Positions 46,954-54,858 of a stretch of 64,000 bases of DNA are shown in pieces. The notes under the pieces were generated by a model. That model ran no database searches. It was given only the letters and a program-made list of their open reading frames with translations, and was not told where the DNA came from. Origin of the DNA: Bacteroidales bacterium (GTDB taxonomy: Bacteria > Bacteroidota > Bacteroidia > Bacteroidales > G3-4614); NCBI GenBank assembly GCA_017559955.1, contig JAFYPQ010000024.1, positions 1 through 64,000 of the forward strand, in the 5' to 3' direction. The position numbers were made by a program, and so were the translations under genes. Position 1 is the stretch's first letter, and the number at the start of each line of letters is the position of its first letter.

Positions 46954-48429
46954 ATGGCAGGATTAAAATCATTGGCAAAAGATACCGCAATATACGGACT
47001 AAGCAGCATATTGGGCAAGTTCCTGAATTGGTGCTTCGTATTTTTGTATATAAACGTACTTAAATCCACTTCTGACTACGGTATAGTAACAAATCTATAT
47101 GCCTATATGGCACTGTTACTTATAATCCTCACCTACGGAATGGAGACCGGATTTTTCCGTTTTGCCAACGACAAAGACTGCGACAACCCATTACGTGTTT
47201 ATAGCACTACGCTAATATCGATAGCCTCAACATCTGCACTATTCATCGGAATAGTGGCACTCTTTCTCTCTCCCATATCAACAATAATGGGATACCCCGA
47301 CGAACAGGAATGCGTATTGATGTTGGCAATAATAATAGCAATCGATGCCTTTATTTCGATACCTTTTGCATATTTGCGATACCAAAAAAAGGCTCTACGC
47401 TTTGCCACACTCAAACTCATAAACATAGCACTTAACATAGCACTCAACCTGTTCTTCTTTTTGCTATGCCCCTTTATTTACGAGCGTAATCCCGAAGCCA
47501 TATCGTGGTTCTTCTCATACGATAAACTCGTATATTACATCTTTGTATCAAACCTGATAAGTTCGGCAGCCACACTCTTGATGTTATTGCCACAACTGAA
47601 AGGGTTCAAATACACATTCGATAAAAAACTATGGCGAACAATGATACGTTACTCACTGCCTATACTCATATTGGGAATAGCCGGAATAATGAATCAAACA
47701 TTCGATAAAATATTCTATCCACACCTTGCTGCCGACCGCCCGGGCTGTATGGAGGAGTTAGGAATATACGGAGCAGTATTTAAAATAGCTATAGTAATGG
47801 TAATGTTCACACAAGCATTCCGCTTTGCCTACGAACCATTCATCTTCGCCAAAAACAAAAACGAAGGAGGCGATGCCAAAGCCATGTATGCCCTAACAAT
47901 GAAATACTTCATCGTAACATCACTTTTGATATTTATGGGAGTGATGTTCTACATCGACATCGTATCATTTATGATGCCCCCTGCCTACTTCAAAGGCATA
48001 CATATAGTACCTGTAATAATGGCGGCTGAGGTATTCTTTGGCATAATATTCAACCTGTCGTTATGGTATAAACTAACCGACCGTACCCAATGGGGAGCAT
48101 ATCTCGCCATATTCGGTTTTATAATACTTGCACTGACAAATATACTATTCGTACCCCAATATGGCTATGAAGCTTGTGCGTGGGCATCGTTCATCTGCTA
48201 TTTTGCAATGATGATAGCTTCATATTTAATAGGACAACACTACTACCCCATAGCATACCCCCTAAAAGAGATAGGACTATACACCATGCTTGTAGCTGCA
48301 TTGTACGCAGTAGGAATGTACACCCCTATCGAAAACACCATACTCAAATACACCCTTCGCACTACCCTACTGCTTATTTACGTAATTGCCGTAACAAAAC
48401 CAATGCTTAAAGCAAGGAGAGGGCAATAG
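46954..48429 (+). CDS. Polysaccharide flippase (Wzx/MurJ-like, MOP superfamily)
   Basis: A 491-residue membrane protein with about 12-14 hydrophobic segments, of the polysaccharide-biosynthesis/oligosaccharide flippase type. The N-terminus (LAKDTAIYGLSSILGKFLNW) is typical of these proteins in Bacteroidota, where the gene is a frequent neighbour of ruvB. It probably flips a lipid-linked oligosaccharide across the inner membrane; the substrate is unknown. Confidence 0.85.
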   Translation: MAGLKSLAKDTAIYGLSSILGKFLNWCFVFLYINVLKSTSDYGIVTNLYAYMALLLIILTYGMETGFFRFANDKDCDNPLRVYSTTLISIASTSALFIGIVALFLSPISTIMGYPDEQECVLMLAIIIAIDAFISIPFAYLRYQKKALRFATLKLINIALNIALNLFFFLLCPFIYERNPEAISWFFSYDKLVYYIFVSNLISSAATLLMLLPQLKGFKYTFDKKLWRTMIRYSLPILILGIAGIMNQTFDKIFYPHLAADRPGCMEELGIYGAVFKIAIVMVMFTQAFRFAYEPFIFAKNKNEGGDAKAMYALTMKYFIVTSLLIFMGVMFYIDIVSFMMPPAYFKGIHIVPVIMAAEVFFGIIFNLSLWYKLTDRTQWGAYLAIFGFIILALTNILFVPQYGYEACAWASFICYFAMMIASYLIGQHYYPIAYPLKEIGLYTMLVAALYAVGMYTPIENTILKYTLRTTLLLIYVIAVTKPMLKARRGQ

Positions 48430-48778
48430 AGGAAAGAGCTTAATTCGGAAATTACACCCATTATTCGCCGAAAATTTTATGTTTGTGTTACAAATACTAA
48501 CTCAATGAGATATATTTTTTAATCCAGGTACATTTTCTGATAAAAAAAGCATCAAAAAGGTGCATTTTCCGATAAAGGGGCACTATTCCCATAGCGTACC
48601 TCTTAAGATATATGGCTATACACCTCTCTCCATACAAGATATTATACGTGCATAAAATAGGTATTGATAAAAATTATTTCATTTTTAATGAACAATATAT
48701 CCTATAAGGTTGTTATAATAGAATAACATCACACTATAAATAATTCTGAAAAGTCATTAAATAACCCGACACATAAAA
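48430..48778. other. Gene-free stretch with degenerate 32-bp repeat
   Basis: No gene is seen. At 48523-48580 two copies of a roughly 32-bp unit (AGGTACATTTTCTGATAAA and AGGTGCATTTTCCGATAAA) are diverged relatives of the 33-bp repeat at the start of the window. The rest is AT-rich without recognisable signals. Confidence 0.6.
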
Positions 48779-48822
48779 AACGAGGTTGCCTTACTCTCTT
48801 AAGAGAGAAAGACAACCTCGTT
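48779..48822 (-). terminator. Terminator after rng
   Basis: The outer stem AACGAGGTTG/CAACCTCGTT encloses an inner stem CTCTCTT/AAGAGAG. On the minus strand it is followed by a run of six T. It lies 43 bases past the rng stop. Confidence 0.85.
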
Positions 48823-48864
48823 AACTTTTTTTGTTTGCTCGTTGCTTGCAGATGATAAAGGTTT

Positions 48865-50442
48865 TTATAGTTTTACCTCTATCTCATCTTTTAAATCAAT
48901 TTCGTTTCGCTTATGGTCATAAATTTTATACTCAAGCATAGCGAGCGATTGGTTCGGTATAATTTTGATGAAGAGCGAATATTTCATTTTCCACTTCATC
49001 TTCAGCGAGAATATGCCGCTGTTTAGATATGCGGCTACGTAAGGATGCAAATGCAGTGAAAACCTTTTTACCCTCATTTTTTTAACAAGGTAGGCAATCT
49101 TTTCTTCCATTCTGTCAACAAACAATATCGAAGAGTTAATCTTGCCCTTTCCGTAACATACGGGGCAGTTTTCAGTAACAGCAATATCAAGCACCGGCCT
49201 TACTCTATGACGGGTTATTTGCATTAAACCGAATTTTGTAAGAGGCAAAATATTATGTTTTGCCCTATCGATTGACATAAGTTCACGCATACGGTCATAC
49301 AATAATTGACGATTATCGGCATTATCCATATCGATAAAGTCTACTACAATTATACCTCCCATATCACGTAATCGCAATTGTCGTGCAATCTCTTCGGCAG
49401 CTGCCAAGTTAACCTCTACGGCATTCTCTTCCTGACCATCGGCCTTTGATCGAGGTCCGCTGTTAACATCTATCACATGCAATGCTTCGGTATGCTCAAT
49501 AATAAGGTAAGCTCCATTTTTTACTGCAATGGTTTTCCCGAATGACGATTTAATTTGCTTTGTAATGGCGTAATTGTCGAAAATAGGCAACTCGCCTGTG
49601 TAAAGTTTAATAATACCTTTTCTTTCGGGGGCTATCAAACTCACATAATTCTCAATTTCGGCAAAGGTATCCTTGTCGTTCACATATATATTTTCGAACG
49701 AAGGATTATACAAATCTCGCAAAACAGCTACAGCACGAGAGGTCTCAGCATTTACCAACGAAGGCACTTTTGCTCGTTGAACCTTCATCATTGCTTCGTC
49801 CCAACACTTTACCAAAGTTTTAAGTTCGTTGTCAAGTTCGGCAACTTTTTTGCCTTCTGCTACCGTGCGGACAATAACTCCAAACCCTTGTGGCTTTATG
49901 CTCTGAATGAGCTGTTTCAAACGGGTTCGTTCGGAGTTTGATTTAATTTTTTGCGATAACGAAACTTTATCGCTGAAAGGTACAAGCACCAAAAAACGTC
50001 CGGGAATTGTAATTTCGGCTGTCAGGCGTGGACCCTTTGTCGATATCGGTTCTTTTGTTATTTGAACCAAAATTTCATCACCTACATTGAGTGCACTCTC
50101 AATAGAACCCTCTTTTTCAAGTTCGGGCTGCATTATAAACTTCGAAAGCGACTCGGGTTGCTTCTTGCGATCAGAAGTAATTTGTTTCAAGTACTTCTTA
50201 AAACTGAGATACTGTTCTCCTAAATCGAGATAGTGAAGAAATGCTTCCTTACTGTATCCTACATCTATAAACGCAGCATTTAAACCCGGCATTGTTTTTT
50301 TGACGCGAGCAAGATAAATATCGCCTACCGAAAACGATACTCCGCTTGACTCCTTTTGCAACTCAACCAAACGTTTGTCCTCTAAAAGAGCAATAGAAAC
50401 CTCTTTTTGCTGCACGTCAACCACTAATTCTGTTGTTGCCAC
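48865..50442 (-). CDS. rng: Ribonuclease G (RNase E/G family)
   Basis: Endoribonuclease for rRNA maturation and mRNA decay; 525 residues. The S1 RNA-binding domain is near residues 35-120 (VGDIYLARVKKTMPGLNAAF). The catalytic DNase-I-like part contains VVDFIDMDNADNRQLL with the metal-binding aspartates, and the zinc-link CPVC is at the C-terminal side (CPVCYGKGK). There is no long RNase E-type tail, so RNase G is the better name. It lies behind the HU and bS22-like genes, separated by a terminator. Confidence 0.93.
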   Translation of the reverse strand: MATTELVVDVQQKEVSIALLEDKRLVELQKESSGVSFSVGDIYLARVKKTMPGLNAAFIDVGYSKEAFLHYLDLGEQYLSFKKYLKQITSDRKKQPESLSKFIMQPELEKEGSIESALNVGDEILVQITKEPISTKGPRLTAEITIPGRFLVLVPFSDKVSLSQKIKSNSERTRLKQLIQSIKPQGFGVIVRTVAEGKKVAELDNELKTLVKCWDEAMMKVQRAKVPSLVNAETSRAVAVLRDLYNPSFENIYVNDKDTFAEIENYVSLIAPERKGIIKLYTGELPIFDNYAITKQIKSSFGKTIAVKNGAYLIIEHTEALHVIDVNSGPRSKADGQEENAVEVNLAAAEEIARQLRLRDMGGIIVVDFIDMDNADNRQLLYDRMRELMSIDRAKHNILPLTKFGLMQITRHRVRPVLDIAVTENCPVCYGKGKINSSILFVDRMEEKIAYLVKKMRVKRFSLHLHPYVAAYLNSGIFSLKMKWKMKYSLFIKIIPNQSLAMLEYKIYDHKRNEIDLKDEIEVKL

Positions 50443-50537
50443 GTCTAAAAATCGTTTATAGTTAGTAATTAATTATATAACAAATATTATACAGGATATA
50501 TGACACCCACCGGTACCACTCGGTTCGCTGTATATAA

Positions 50538-50585
50538 AAAAATCAAAGAACAATATCGTTGCAGATTTTAGTCCTTTGATTTTTT
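50538..50585 (-). terminator. Terminator between the bS22-like gene and rng
   Basis: AAAAATCAAAG (50538-50548) pairs with CTTTGATTTTT (50574-50585) across a 25-base loop, followed by T on the minus strand. A further small hairpin, GTCGC-TTAAA-GCGAC, lies at 50608-50622. No other gene is seen between 50443 and 50675. Confidence 0.7.
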
Positions 50586-50675
50586 CTTCACTTTCAGAAA
50601 AAGTCGCTTAAAGCGACCAAATAATCTGCCTGACACTTTTAACAGCTTACGGCTATTAAAAATAATCAGCGACTA

Positions 50676-50765
50676 CTATTTCTTCTTGTGTCTGTTCTTA
50701 CGTAATCTTTTTTTACGTTTGTGAGTAGCCATTTTATGGCCTTTTCTTTTTTTACCGCTTGGCAT
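50676..50765 (-). CDS. Small basic ribosomal protein, bS22/mS38 (COX24-AURKAIP1) type
   Basis: A 29-residue protein, MPSGKKRKGHKMATHKRKKR and so on, ending RHKKK; about half the residues are Lys or Arg. It matches the short Bacteroidota proteins annotated as AURKAIP1/COX24-domain, related to mitochondrial mS38 and mycobacterial bS22, which bind rRNA in the small subunit. The gene is too short for most gene finders. It starts 23 bases after the HU gene and ends 90 bases before a terminator hairpin. Confidence 0.88.
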   Translation of the reverse strand: MPSGKKRKGHKMATHKRKKRLRKNRHKKK

Positions 50766-50788
50766 TTTATTATAAATTTAAAGTGTTT

Positions 50789-51061
50789 TTATTTTACTTT
50801 ATTTACGAATGATTGAGCAGGTTTAAATGCTGGGATGTTGTGCTCAGGAATAATGATTGTTGTATTTTTTGAAATGTTACGAGCAGTTTTTTTAGCTCTT
50901 TTCTTAACGATAAAGCTACCGAAACCTCTCAAATATACGTTCTCACCATTCTCCAATGAATCTTTAACTGAAGCCATAAACTTCTCAACAGTAGTCAATA
51001 CAATCGCTTTTTCAATGCCGGTAGATTTTGAAATCTCCGATACAATCTCTGCTTTAGTCAT
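50789..51061 (-). CDS. HU-family DNA-binding protein
   Basis: A 90-residue nucleoid protein of the HU/IHF fold. The core signature is LRGFGSFIVKKRAKKTARN, followed by the DNA-intercalating arm (residues about 55-75, with a Pro in IPEHNIPAFKP) and the C-terminal helix. It bends and compacts DNA as a dimer. Gene order HU, bS22-like, rng is common in Bacteroidales. Confidence 0.94.
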   Translation of the reverse strand: MTKAEIVSEISKSTGIEKAIVLTTVEKFMASVKDSLENGENVYLRGFGSFIVKKRAKKTARNISKNTTIIIPEHNIPAFKPAQSFVNKVK

Positions 51062-51228
51062 CTTCTTAAATTTTTATTTTTTTACTATTTCTTTGTCTAT
51101 AAGTTGGAATGTTTTTCCATTTTGGGTTGCAAATATAGGCATTTTTATTCGTTCGACAAAAAAAAACGTCAAAAACAGAGCATTAAACCTCAAATAAGTC
51201 CCAAAAAAGTTAAAAAAAGGCTTAATCC

Positions 51229-51891
51229 TTATGGTTCAACCATTTTAAAACGTTTCCCGCTCCAAGTGTAACGTAACGGTGATTTAATCTTTTTATCCAA
51301 TAGCAACGCACTGACACCCCTGTCTAAAACATCCAACCACATATCGTCGAGCGACACAAATAAATCTCCTCCTTCCGAAACATCTACTTTCAAAAACATC
51401 ATCGAAATTCTATCCATAACTCCCTGTAAAAGTTTGTTATCAGTTTTCGTAAAGAAATTCTTAAACTCAGGCAATTCAAAAAGTTTATTCGAATTAATCA
51501 TTTCGCAATTATTGTCGTAAAACTTAACACTGCTATCGGCAATGGGAGTATATAAAGTTTTAACTACGGCAAAAATAGTTTCGCCTCGTTTCTTCTCAAA
51601 AGCCCTAATAGTCAAATAACACTTTCCGTCAGCCAAAACAACATCAATTTGCGACGAATCGATATATGAAATCCACGACTCTCCACCCAACAAATTACGA
51701 ACTCTCTTTGAAGAGTTACGCACATACAAATCAACCATATCGCTCTTTAACGACATATTCAAATATTCAATCTCATTGTCGGGCATAGCAACAAAAAACT
51801 TATCGACAGAATTACCAACACCCTCTGCCCACACAACAACCGAATACGTCGCAAACAAAACAACAAAAGCCAAACGCTTAAAAATATACAT
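51229..51891 (-). CDS. DUF3256 exported protein
   Basis: A 220-residue protein with a signal peptide (cleavage near VVWA). The rest matches DUF3256 of Bacteroidales: NSVDKFFVAMPD followed by LYTPIADSSVKFYD and a C-terminal W-rich end (RYTWSGKRFK). It is probably periplasmic. Function unknown. Confidence 0.8.
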   Translation of the reverse strand: MYIFKRLAFVVLFATYSVVVWAEGVGNSVDKFFVAMPDNEIEYLNMSLKSDMVDLYVRNSSKRVRNLLGGESWISYIDSSQIDVVLADGKCYLTIRAFEKKRGETIFAVVKTLYTPIADSSVKFYDNNCEMINSNKLFELPEFKNFFTKTDNKLLQGVMDRISMMFLKVDVSEGGDLFVSLDDMWLDVLDRGVSALLLDKKIKSPLRYTWSGKRFKMVEP

Positions 51892-51996
51892 ATAACAATT
51901 AAAAATAAATACAGTGCGAAGTTATTAAAAACAAGAACAAAAGCCATAATAAAAACAAAAAAATATATAAATTAGCAGCCTAAACAATAAAAAAAC

Positions 51997-52899
51997 ATGT
52001 GGTTAGTACTCGCATTCATATCGGCATCACTATTAGGGATATATGACATATTCAAAAAAACAGCACTAAAAAACAATGCAGTAATACCGGTATTGTTCCT
52101 AAATACAATGTTTTGCAGTCTGCTATTTCTGCCTCTAATAATAGCCTCGAGAGTAGCACCCGACACCCTGCAACAAACAATATTCTATATACCTCAAGCA
52201 CCATTAGAGCAACACCTATTTGTAATGCTAAAAGCCGTAATAGTGCTGACATCATGGATACTTGCCTACTTTGCCATAAAACACCTACCCATAACCATAG
52301 CATCACCCATTAAAGCGAGTCAGCCTGTATTAACACTGTTGGGAGCTACACTCATATTTGGCGAACAGCTGAACCTATACCAATGGACAGGAGTGATACT
52401 TGCCATCACATCATTTCTGATGTTATCGTGGAGCGGCAAAAGCGAAGGCATAAACTTCTCGCATAACAAATGGATAATGTTCATAGTACTTGCAACAATA
52501 GCGGGAGCCGCAAGCGGACTTTATGACAAGTACTTGATGAGTAACGGATTTGACCGAATGACGGTGCAAGTATGGTACACTTATTATCAAATGGCACTGA
52601 TGGCAATGGTAATGATATTTATGTGGTATCCAAAACGCAAAACAACCACGCCATTTCGCTGGACACCGGCTATACTTATGGTATCGCTCTTTCTTGTAGC
52701 CGCCGACTTCATATACTTTTATGCCCTATCATATCCCGACTCAATGATATCGGTAGTATCTATGACTCGTCGAAGCGGAGTTGTAGTAGCCTTTATAGGC
52801 GGAGCACTCTTCTTTAAAGAAAAAAATATACGCAAAAAGAGTCTCGATCTCGCCTTAGTACTACTCGGAATGTACTTTTTGTATTTAGGAAGCGAATAA
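51997..52899 (+). CDS. EamA/DMT-family transporter
   Basis: A 300-residue inner-membrane protein with ten predicted membrane helices in two homologous EamA halves (about 1-140 and 155-298). The N-terminal half ends in the conserved stretch IASPIKASQPVLTLLGA followed by FGEQLNLYQWTG. DMT proteins export amino acids or metabolites; this one cannot be assigned. It is divergent from DUF3256 and followed by tRNA-Phe. Confidence 0.85.
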   Translation: MWLVLAFISASLLGIYDIFKKTALKNNAVIPVLFLNTMFCSLLFLPLIIASRVAPDTLQQTIFYIPQAPLEQHLFVMLKAVIVLTSWILAYFAIKHLPITIASPIKASQPVLTLLGATLIFGEQLNLYQWTGVILAITSFLMLSWSGKSEGINFSHNKWIMFIVLATIAGAASGLYDKYLMSNGFDRMTVQVWYTYYQMALMAMVMIFMWYPKRKTTTPFRWTPAILMVSLFLVAADFIYFYALSYPDSMISVVSMTRRSGVVVAFIGGALFFKEKNIRKKSLDLALVLLGMYFLYLGSE

Positions 52900-53002
52900 A
52901 AACATCGAGCGTAAACATTTAATATATAATGCATTAGATGGGGAAAGCGTAAATAAAAACAAAAAATATTGTAAAAAATTAGGTCAAATAAAAAAAATAA
53001 CA

Positions 53003-53010
53003 TAACTTTG
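53003..53010 (+). promoter_or_regulatory. -7 element of the tRNA-Phe gene
   Basis: TAACTTTG matches TAnnTTTG and lies 17 bases before the tRNA. The upstream element is not clear. Confidence 0.5.
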
Positions 53011-53027
53011 CAACCGCAAAACAGCAA

Positions 53028-53100
53028 GGTGCCATAGCTCAGTTGGTAGAGCAAAGGACTGAAAATCCTTGTGTCCCCGGTTCGATTCCTGGTGGCACCA
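53028..53100 (+). tRNA. tRNA-Phe (GAA)
   Basis: A 73-base tRNA. The acceptor stem GGTGCCA pairs with TGGCACC, the discriminator is A, and the anticodon stem AAGGA/TCCTT holds the loop CTGAAAA with anticodon GAA. The T arm contains GGTTCGATTCC. CCA is not encoded and must be added. tRNA genes like this are frequent integration sites, and the DNA downstream is accessory. Confidence 0.97.
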
Positions 53101-53103
53101 CGC

Positions 53104-53135
53104 AAAGAGGTCGGTTTTACCGACCTCTTTTGTTT
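53104..53135 (+). terminator. Terminator after tRNA-Phe
   Basis: A 12-bp perfect stem (53104-53115 with 53119-53130) with loop TTT, followed by TGTTTTT. Confidence 0.9.
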
Positions 53136-53207
53136 TTATACCTACACCATATAAAGACATAGAGACCTCTCAATCATTCAATAATACCACAAACACCATT
53201 TGCCCCC

Positions 53208-53238
53208 GAAAGGGTATAAATTATTATTTCGTTGTGCA
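53208..53238 (+). repeat. Direct repeat, copy 1
   Basis: GAAAGGGTATAAATTATTAT continues into TTCGTTGTGCAT; a diverged copy (GGAAGGGTATGATGTTTTTT, then CGTTGCAA) lies at 53839-53868. They bracket the small unknown gene at 53248-53646. Confidence 0.5.
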
Positions 53239-53247
53239 TTTTATACC

Positions 53248-53646
53248 TTATCGGGTATAATTTGACTTTAAAATCTTATGATAAATATATTCACAAATTT
53301 CTTCCTTTAATGAAGCACCAGCACTTGAACCAATCAGACAATTAAACAAAACTCTTAAAAATCCTATAAGTGTTAGTTTATTTAATTCATAACCCTGCTC
53401 TCGCAGTTTAACCTCTGTTACAGCTACAAAATTTTTATCAATAAAGCACTTACTATATTTTCCCCAAATATAAGTATTGCATTTTATCATTCTTTCAAGA
53501 TCTCCCCACATTATTTCTTGCCATATATATTTTATATCCATCTTTAATTCTTCCTCAAAAGGAGTATTTAGATTAATCTTGTCAAGAAATTTCCCAACAA
53601 AATCTATAAAAGCCTTTGCTTCATCGTTCAAATTGTCTCTTCCCAT
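53248..53646 (-). CDS. Unknown small protein of the accessory region
   Basis: A 132-residue protein I do not recognise. I chose the ATG at 53646 (MGRDNLNDE) instead of 53673 because a truncated paralogue at 54287-54409 starts at the equivalent codon (MGQDKISAE). The N-terminal 24 residues are shared by both (EAKAxIxFxGKFLDKI). The middle has a Trp-containing amphipathic region (KYIWQEIMWGDLERMI) and the C-terminus a hydrophobic helix (LTLIGFLRVLFNCLIGSS). Immunity or small-effector roles are conceivable but unsupported. Confidence 0.5.
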   Translation of the reverse strand: MGRDNLNDEAKAFIDFVGKFLDKINLNTPFEEELKMDIKYIWQEIMWGDLERMIKCNTYIWGKYSKCFIDKNFVAVTEVKLREQGYELNKLTLIGFLRVLFNCLIGSSAGASLKEEICEYIYHKILKSNYTR

Positions 53647-54029
53647 ATTGTTATATTTAATATTTAAACCCAAAGGAAAAGCAATAAATCAAGCAATTAT
53701 ATTAATATAACATAAAAACATTATCCCCAACCGTTAAAAATTATTATCAAACAGATTGATAATCTATTTTATGTAAAAATATGGGTAGGGGTAATAATAA
53801 ACGTAAAACTCCCTATCGGTATCCTACCCTCCAAAGTCGGAAGGGTATGATGTTTTTTCGTTGCAAATACATTCGCTCTATACACAAGTTTATAAAATTT
53901 AAGTTACACACTACATATCATATCATTATTTTTTAGCAATATGCAATTGCTAATATTAAGCCAACATCAACATTCATTTAATAAAAAAGAGTATTTTTGT
54001 TGTAGAAAAAACTAAAATTGCTCATAATT
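53647..54029. other. Gene-free AT-rich stretch
   Basis: No gene is seen. It contains copy 2 of the direct repeat (53839-53868), a small hairpin around TACCCT/AGGGTA (53825-53847), and a TATTTTTG -7-like element (53992-53999) that could serve the membrane protein downstream. Confidence 0.5.
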
Positions 54030-54218
54030 ATGAATTTCTTAATTGATTTATTAATAGGAGTTGTAATAATTGCAGTATGTTATCTCATCCTTATTGTAAT
54101 AATACAACTACCTGAATTAGCAAACAAAATAGGTATAGTATTCTTTATAATTATGTGTATCAATATAATTGCTGGCATCATTGGTGGCATTATACTACTT
54201 TTTAGCATTATATCATAA
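54030..54218 (+). CDS. Small two-helix membrane protein
   Basis: 62 residues, nearly all hydrophobic: one helix from about 3 to 27 and another from about 33 to 60, joined by PELANK. I chose the ATG at 54030; a TTG at 54018 is possible. A -7-like element (TATTTTTG) lies 31 bases upstream. No family is recognised. Small membrane proteins of this kind occur as holin-like or toxin-like proteins beside defence genes, but nothing proves that here. Confidence 0.45.
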   Translation: MNFLIDLLIGVVIIAVCYLILIVIIQLPELANKIGIVFFIIMCINIIAGIIGGIILLFSIIS

Positions 54219-54286
54219 CGACGGATAAATATTTTTTGGTAAAGAGAAACGATAGAAATAGAGGAATACAAAATGCAAACCAACAC

Positions 54287-54409
54287 CTATGTAAAAAGTT
54301 CACAAAGAATCTTATTTTTATAAATTGACAAAAATAGAATTTTGTCAAGAAATTTTCCTGCGAACTCTATTCCTGCTTTAGCTTCTGCACTTATTTTATC
54401 TTGTCCCAT
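54287..54409 (-). pseudogene. Truncated paralogue of the gene at 53248-53646
   Basis: A 40-codon open frame begins MGQDKISAEAKAGIEFAGKF, then LDKI. It matches the first 24 residues of the neighbouring unknown protein at about two-thirds identity, then diverges into unrelated sequence and stops. It is on the same strand, 0.7 kb away. This looks like a duplicated gene cut off by a deletion or insertion. Confidence 0.6.
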
Positions 54410-54593
54410 AGTAGCTTTCCTTTTTAGTCACAAAAAAAATATAGAATATCCTTCACTTTAGTTAATTTAGTATAAAAGATTAATATGCTATTGTTAAATA
54501 TTATTTTCTAATTTTATCTGAGCTCTAAAGAGATAGAAAACCATATTCCTAGAAACAAAACTAAAATTAGGAATAAAAAATAAATCAATTTAT

Positions 54594-54624
54594 TTTGTTC
54601 TTGCCTCAGTTTGCATTAAATTTG
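54594..54624 (+). promoter_or_regulatory. Promoter of the defence operon
   Basis: TTTG at 54594-54597 and TAAATTTG at 54617-54624 are exactly 19 bp apart, a perfect Bacteroidota promoter 29 bases before the XRE-gene ATG. The XRE protein may bind here to control the operon. Upstream (54545-54574) is a 7-bp inverted repeat ATTCCTA/TAGGAAT; nothing else is seen between 54410 and 54593. Confidence 0.75.
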
Positions 54625-54652
54625 CGGTATACGCCAATAAAATGTGTAAATA

Positions 54653-54856
54653 ATGAAAGATTTAAATAGACTCAAAGTAGTATTGGTTGAACAAAAGAAA
54701 ACCGGCAAATGGCTTGCCGAGCAGTTAGGCAAAGACCCCTCAACAGTTTCCAAATGGTGCTCCAACAAAATGCAACCATCGTTGGAGATGCTGACAAAGA
54801 TTGCACAGGTGTTAGATGTTGATACCAGAGAACTAATCGTTATTACGAAACAATAA
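54653..54856 (+). CDS. XRE-family transcriptional regulator
   Basis: A 67-residue single-domain helix-turn-helix protein of the Cro/CI type: KWLAEQLGKDPSTVSKWCSN is the HTH, followed by PSLEMLTKIAQVLDVD. It is the first gene of the operon, with its own promoter, and its stop is 2 bases from the helicase start. It probably represses the operon, as in other restriction-type systems (inference). Confidence 0.88.
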   Translation: MKDLNRLKVVLVEQKKTGKWLAEQLGKDPSTVSKWCSNKMQPSLEMLTKIAQVLDVDTRELIVITKQ

Positions 54857-54858
54857 CT

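Noticed and set aside
53028-53100. attL/attR pair at the tRNA-Phe 3' end
   Set aside because: I found no second copy of the tRNA end in the remaining 11 kb, so island boundaries cannot be called.
52719-53105. Minus-strand open frame across the end of the EamA gene and tRNA-Phe
   Set aside because: It covers a certain tRNA in reverse and the end of a real gene; the composition is not protein-like.
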